Positions 63,941-64,000 of a stretch of DNA of 64,000 nucleotides are shown piece after piece (position 1 is the stretch's first letter; each line of letters opens with the position of its first letter). The position numbers and the translations under genes are program-made. The notes under the pieces were generated by a model. It saw only the letters and a list, made by a program, of their open reading frames with translations. It had not been told where the DNA came from and did no database searches. Source of the stretch: Salvelinus alpinus (lineage: Eukaryota; Chordata; Actinopteri; Salmoniformes; Salmonidae); assembly GCF_045679555.1 (NCBI RefSeq), contig NC_092093.1, forward strand, positions 66,101,714 to 66,165,713, in the 5' to 3' direction.

Positions 63941-64000
63941 CTAGCTGAAGGAGCTGTACACGGGAGCCTCAAGGTTGAATAAGCATCTGACGCGACGTCC
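63941..64000 (-). CDS. Possible C-terminal codons of a minus-strand gene (partial)
   Basis: The minus strand is open from the window edge to TAG at 63941-63943 and reads 'RVRCLFNLEAPVYSSFS' before the stop. It is too short to identify, and the other minus frames are also open for part of this span. Confidence 0.2.
   Translation of the reverse strand, partial: GRRVRCLFNLEAPVYSSFS

Overview
The window looks like nuclear DNA of a salmonid fish (Salmo, Oncorhynchus or Salvelinus type). It is AT-rich, with long gene-free stretches, many decayed Tc1-like transposons of at least five families, L2-type LINE fragments, tRNA-derived SINEs, foldback MITEs and long microsatellites. One gene can be read with confidence: a sonic hedgehog orthologue of the teleost shha type on the + strand, in three exons (43180-43488, 47461-47722, 49633-50327). 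It encodes a complete 421-residue precursor with consensus splice sites.

Layout. Positions 1-8300 are layered repeats: a foldback element, a SINE inside a SINE, a Tc1 copy split by an L2 LINE, and a full-length dead Tc1 copy. Positions 8300-16800 are mostly unassigned DNA with a 16-bp minisatellite (11216-11788), a LINE tail and a SINE. Positions 16869-18474 hold the best-preserved Tc1 copy, with one frameshift in the transposase. Positions 18500-33000 are gene-free and carry most of nine copies of a palindromic MITE, a second split Tc1 with two elements inserted in it, and a 41-bp minisatellite. Positions 34200-37600 hold foldback elements, a SINE, another Tc1 family and a 158-bp GT microsatellite. 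Positions 38000-52540 contain no recognisable transposon and surround shha. Positions 52548-58622 return to Tc1 copies and a LINE tail. Positions 59460-64000 are almost free of repeats and may be the 3' UTR and last codons of a convergent minus-strand gene.

The shha gene has a CCAAT box and a TATA-like box about 300 bp upstream of the start. The precursor has a signal peptide, the N-terminal signalling domain with zinc and calcium ligands, the Gly-Cys-Phe self-cleavage site and a complete Hint domain. Two features deserve checking. A threonine replaces an otherwise conserved proline (residue 85). A TATA-led segment in intron 1 is followed by a short hydrophobic ORF that could splice in frame to exon 2.

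No bacterial, CRISPR or viral system was seen. Most interest outside shha lies in nested insertions that give a relative order of repeat activity. Family assignments come from reading the sequence only; no database search was run.
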